Below are positions 62,641 through 64,000 of a stretch of 64,000 bases of DNA, one piece after another. The notes below the pieces were generated by a model. The model ran no database searches. It was not told the origin of the DNA and saw only the letters and a program-made list of their open reading frames with translations. Source of the DNA: Saccoglossus kowalevskii (taxonomy: Eukaryota; Hemichordata; Enteropneusta; Harrimaniidae); contig NW_003120553.1 in the NCBI RefSeq assembly GCF_000003605.2, positions 1-64,000 on the forward strand. The letters run 5' to 3'. The translations under genes and the position numbers were made by a program. Position 1 is the stretch's first letter; each line of letters begins with the position of its first letter.

Positions 62641-64000
62641 ATTTTATACATTGTCTGTAAACCACCATTTCATCTGTCTGTAAGTAGGTATTTCATACAT
62701 TGTCATTGAATCACCATGTTATCTGTCTGTAAGTAGGCATTTTATACATTGTTTGTAAACCACCATGTCATCTGTCTGCAAGTAGGTATTTTATACATTG
62801 TCTGTAAACCACCATGTTATCTGTCTGTAAGTAGGTATTTTATACATTGTCTGTAAACCACCATGTCATCTGTCTGTAAGTAGGTGTTTCATACATTGTC
62901 TTTGAATCACCATGTTATCTGTCTGCAAGTAGGTATTTTATACATTGTCTGTAAACCACCATGTCATCTGTATATAAGTAGGTATTTTATACATTGTCTG
63001 TAAAACAACCATGTTATCTGTCTGTAAGGAGGTATTTTATACATTGTCTGTGAACCACTATGTTATCTGTCTGTAAGTATGTATTTTATACATTGTCTGT
63101 GAACCACCATGTTATCTGTCTGTAAGTAGGCATTTTATACATTGTCTGTAAACCACCATGTCATCTGCCTGTAAATAGGTATTTTATACATTGTCTGTAA
63201 ACCACCACGTTATCTGTCTGTAAGTAGGTATTTTATATATTGTCTGTGAACCACCATGTCATCTGTCTGTAAGTAGGTATTTTATACATTGTCTGTAAAC
63301 CGTCATGTTATCTGTCTGTATGTAGGTACTTTATACATTGTCTGTGAACCACCATGTTATCTGTCTATAATTAAGGTATTTCATAGATTGTCTGTAAAAC
63401 ACCATGTTATCTGTCTCTAAGTAGATATTTTATACATTATCTTTGAACCACCATGTTATCTGTCTGTAAGTAAGGTATTTCATACATTGTCTGTAAACCA
63501 CCATGTTATCTGTCTGTAAGTAGGTATTTTATACATTGTCTGTAAACCACCATGTCATCTGTCTGTAAGTAGGTATTTTATACATTGTATTTAAACCACC
63601 ATATTATCTGTCTGAAAGTAAGGTATTTTATACATTGTCTGTGAACCACTATGTTAGCTGTTTGTAAGTAGGTATTTCATAAATTGTCTGTAAACCACCA
63701 TGTCATCTGTCTGTAAGTAGGTATTTTATACATTGTCTGTAAACCGTCATGTTATCTGTCTGTATGTAGGTACTTTATACATTGTCTGTGAAGCACCATG
63801 TTATCTGTCTGTAATTAAGGTATTTCATAGATTGTCTGTAAAACACCATGTTATCTGTCTCTAAGTAGATATTTTATACATTATCTTTAAACCACCATGT
63901 TATCTGTCTGTAAGTAGGTATTTTATACATTGTCTGTAAACCACCATGTTATCTGACTGTAAGTAAGGTATTTCATACATTGTCTGTAAACCAGCATGTT
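62640..64000 (+). repeat. C block, third copy: end part joined to start part, cut by window edge
   Basis: About 62,640-63,560 matches 45,820-46,740 at an offset of 16,820 (CATCTG at 62671 and 45851; TATATAAG at 62971 and 46151). At about 63,570 it switches to the opening of the C block (TCTGAAAG at 63614, against 44240 and 23505) and follows it to the end of the window. The tail therefore joins the head, as expected for a tandem C-block HOR. Confidence 0.83.

Larger units (their letters stand above)
1..64000. repeat. Satellite DNA array, 49-bp monomer, about 1,300 copies, spans whole window
   Basis: Every part of the window reads as head-to-tail copies of one 49-bp unit, for example 2721-2769 followed directly by the next copy at 2770. 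The unit is about 33% G+C and has almost no CpG apart from variants such as ACCGTCATG. All copies run in the same direction; I saw no inversion. Most monomers are 49 bp, with 50-bp (one extra base), 53-bp (four extra bases) and occasional 48-bp forms. No unique sequence or inserted element interrupts the array, and both ends run off the window, so the true array is longer than 64 kb. Arrays of this kind are typical of eukaryotic heterochromatin; which chromosomal location, and which species, cannot be told. No stretch holds a gene. Confidence 0.98.

Noticed and set aside
1-64000. CRISPR array
   Set aside because: The period is regular, but there are no unique spacers: the whole 49-bp unit repeats, including the part that would be spacer. 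No cas genes are present, and the length far exceeds any CRISPR array.
1-64000. Centromere call through a CENP-B box
   Set aside because: No match to the core pattern TTCG....A..CGGG was seen; the monomer has almost no CpG. A centromeric role stays possible but cannot be claimed from sequence.
1-64000. Telomeric or subtelomeric repeat (TTAGGG-like), from the TAGGTAGGT variants
   Set aside because: TAGGTAGGT is a single four-base doubling within the 49-bp unit, present about 14 times, and never forms a run.
1-64000. Embedded transposon, LTR element, LINE or SINE
   Set aside because: No stretch longer than a few bases departs from the monomer; no poly-A tail, terminal repeat or target duplication interrupts the array.

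Overview
The window is one uninterrupted satellite DNA array from base 1 to base 64,000. The repeat unit is about 49 bp and roughly one third G+C, giving about 1,300 head-to-tail monomers, all in the same orientation. I found no unique sequence, protein-coding gene, RNA gene, transposon or other element inside it, and neither edge of the array lies in the window. The size and the multi-level structure point to a eukaryotic chromosome (a centromeric, pericentromeric, subtelomeric or interstitial heterochromatin block). The species cannot be told from the sequence. No canonical CENP-B box and no telomere-type repeat was seen.

The monomer starts with a variable segment of the type TAAGTAGGTATTTTATAC. 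It then runs through ATTGTCTGTAAACC and closes with CACCATGTTATCTGTCTG. About fifteen recurring variants can be told apart. They follow one another in fixed orders, so the array is organised in higher-order repeats (HORs). Two main dialects alternate. The A dialect is a 17/18-monomer HOR with a 53-bp monomer, AAGGAGG monomers and a GCCTGTAAATAGG monomer; it fills about 1-2,430, 9,690-13,660, 15,290-17,700, parts of 29,690-33,000 and 59,930-61,700. The B dialect is built on a cassette of about nine monomers holding TATGTAGGTACTTT, TAATTAAGG and TCTAAGTAGATA variants; it fills most of the rest.

On top of this lie local tandem HORs: 838/887 bp near 124-1,849; 1,129 bp at 20,061-23,300; 686 bp at 24,101 and 24,787; 541 bp at 28,104 and 28,645; and about 1,131 bp at 36,601-37,732 and 52,234-53,366. 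There are also long-range copies of 0.4-2.5 kb blocks at fixed offsets of 12,052, 12,056, 14,353, 16,066, 16,820, 20,687, 28,001, 28,049, 35,228, 37,834 and 40,690 bp. These copies are joined in different orders in the two halves of the window, as expected from repeated unequal exchange or amplification of HOR-sized pieces.

Two short stretches, about 7,488-7,695 and 53,530-53,720, carry a dense cluster of one-base indels unlike anything else here and look more like unpolished sequence than biology. The few open frames over 60 codons are chance products of the repeat. I found no gene system; the interest of this window lies in how the satellite is organised.
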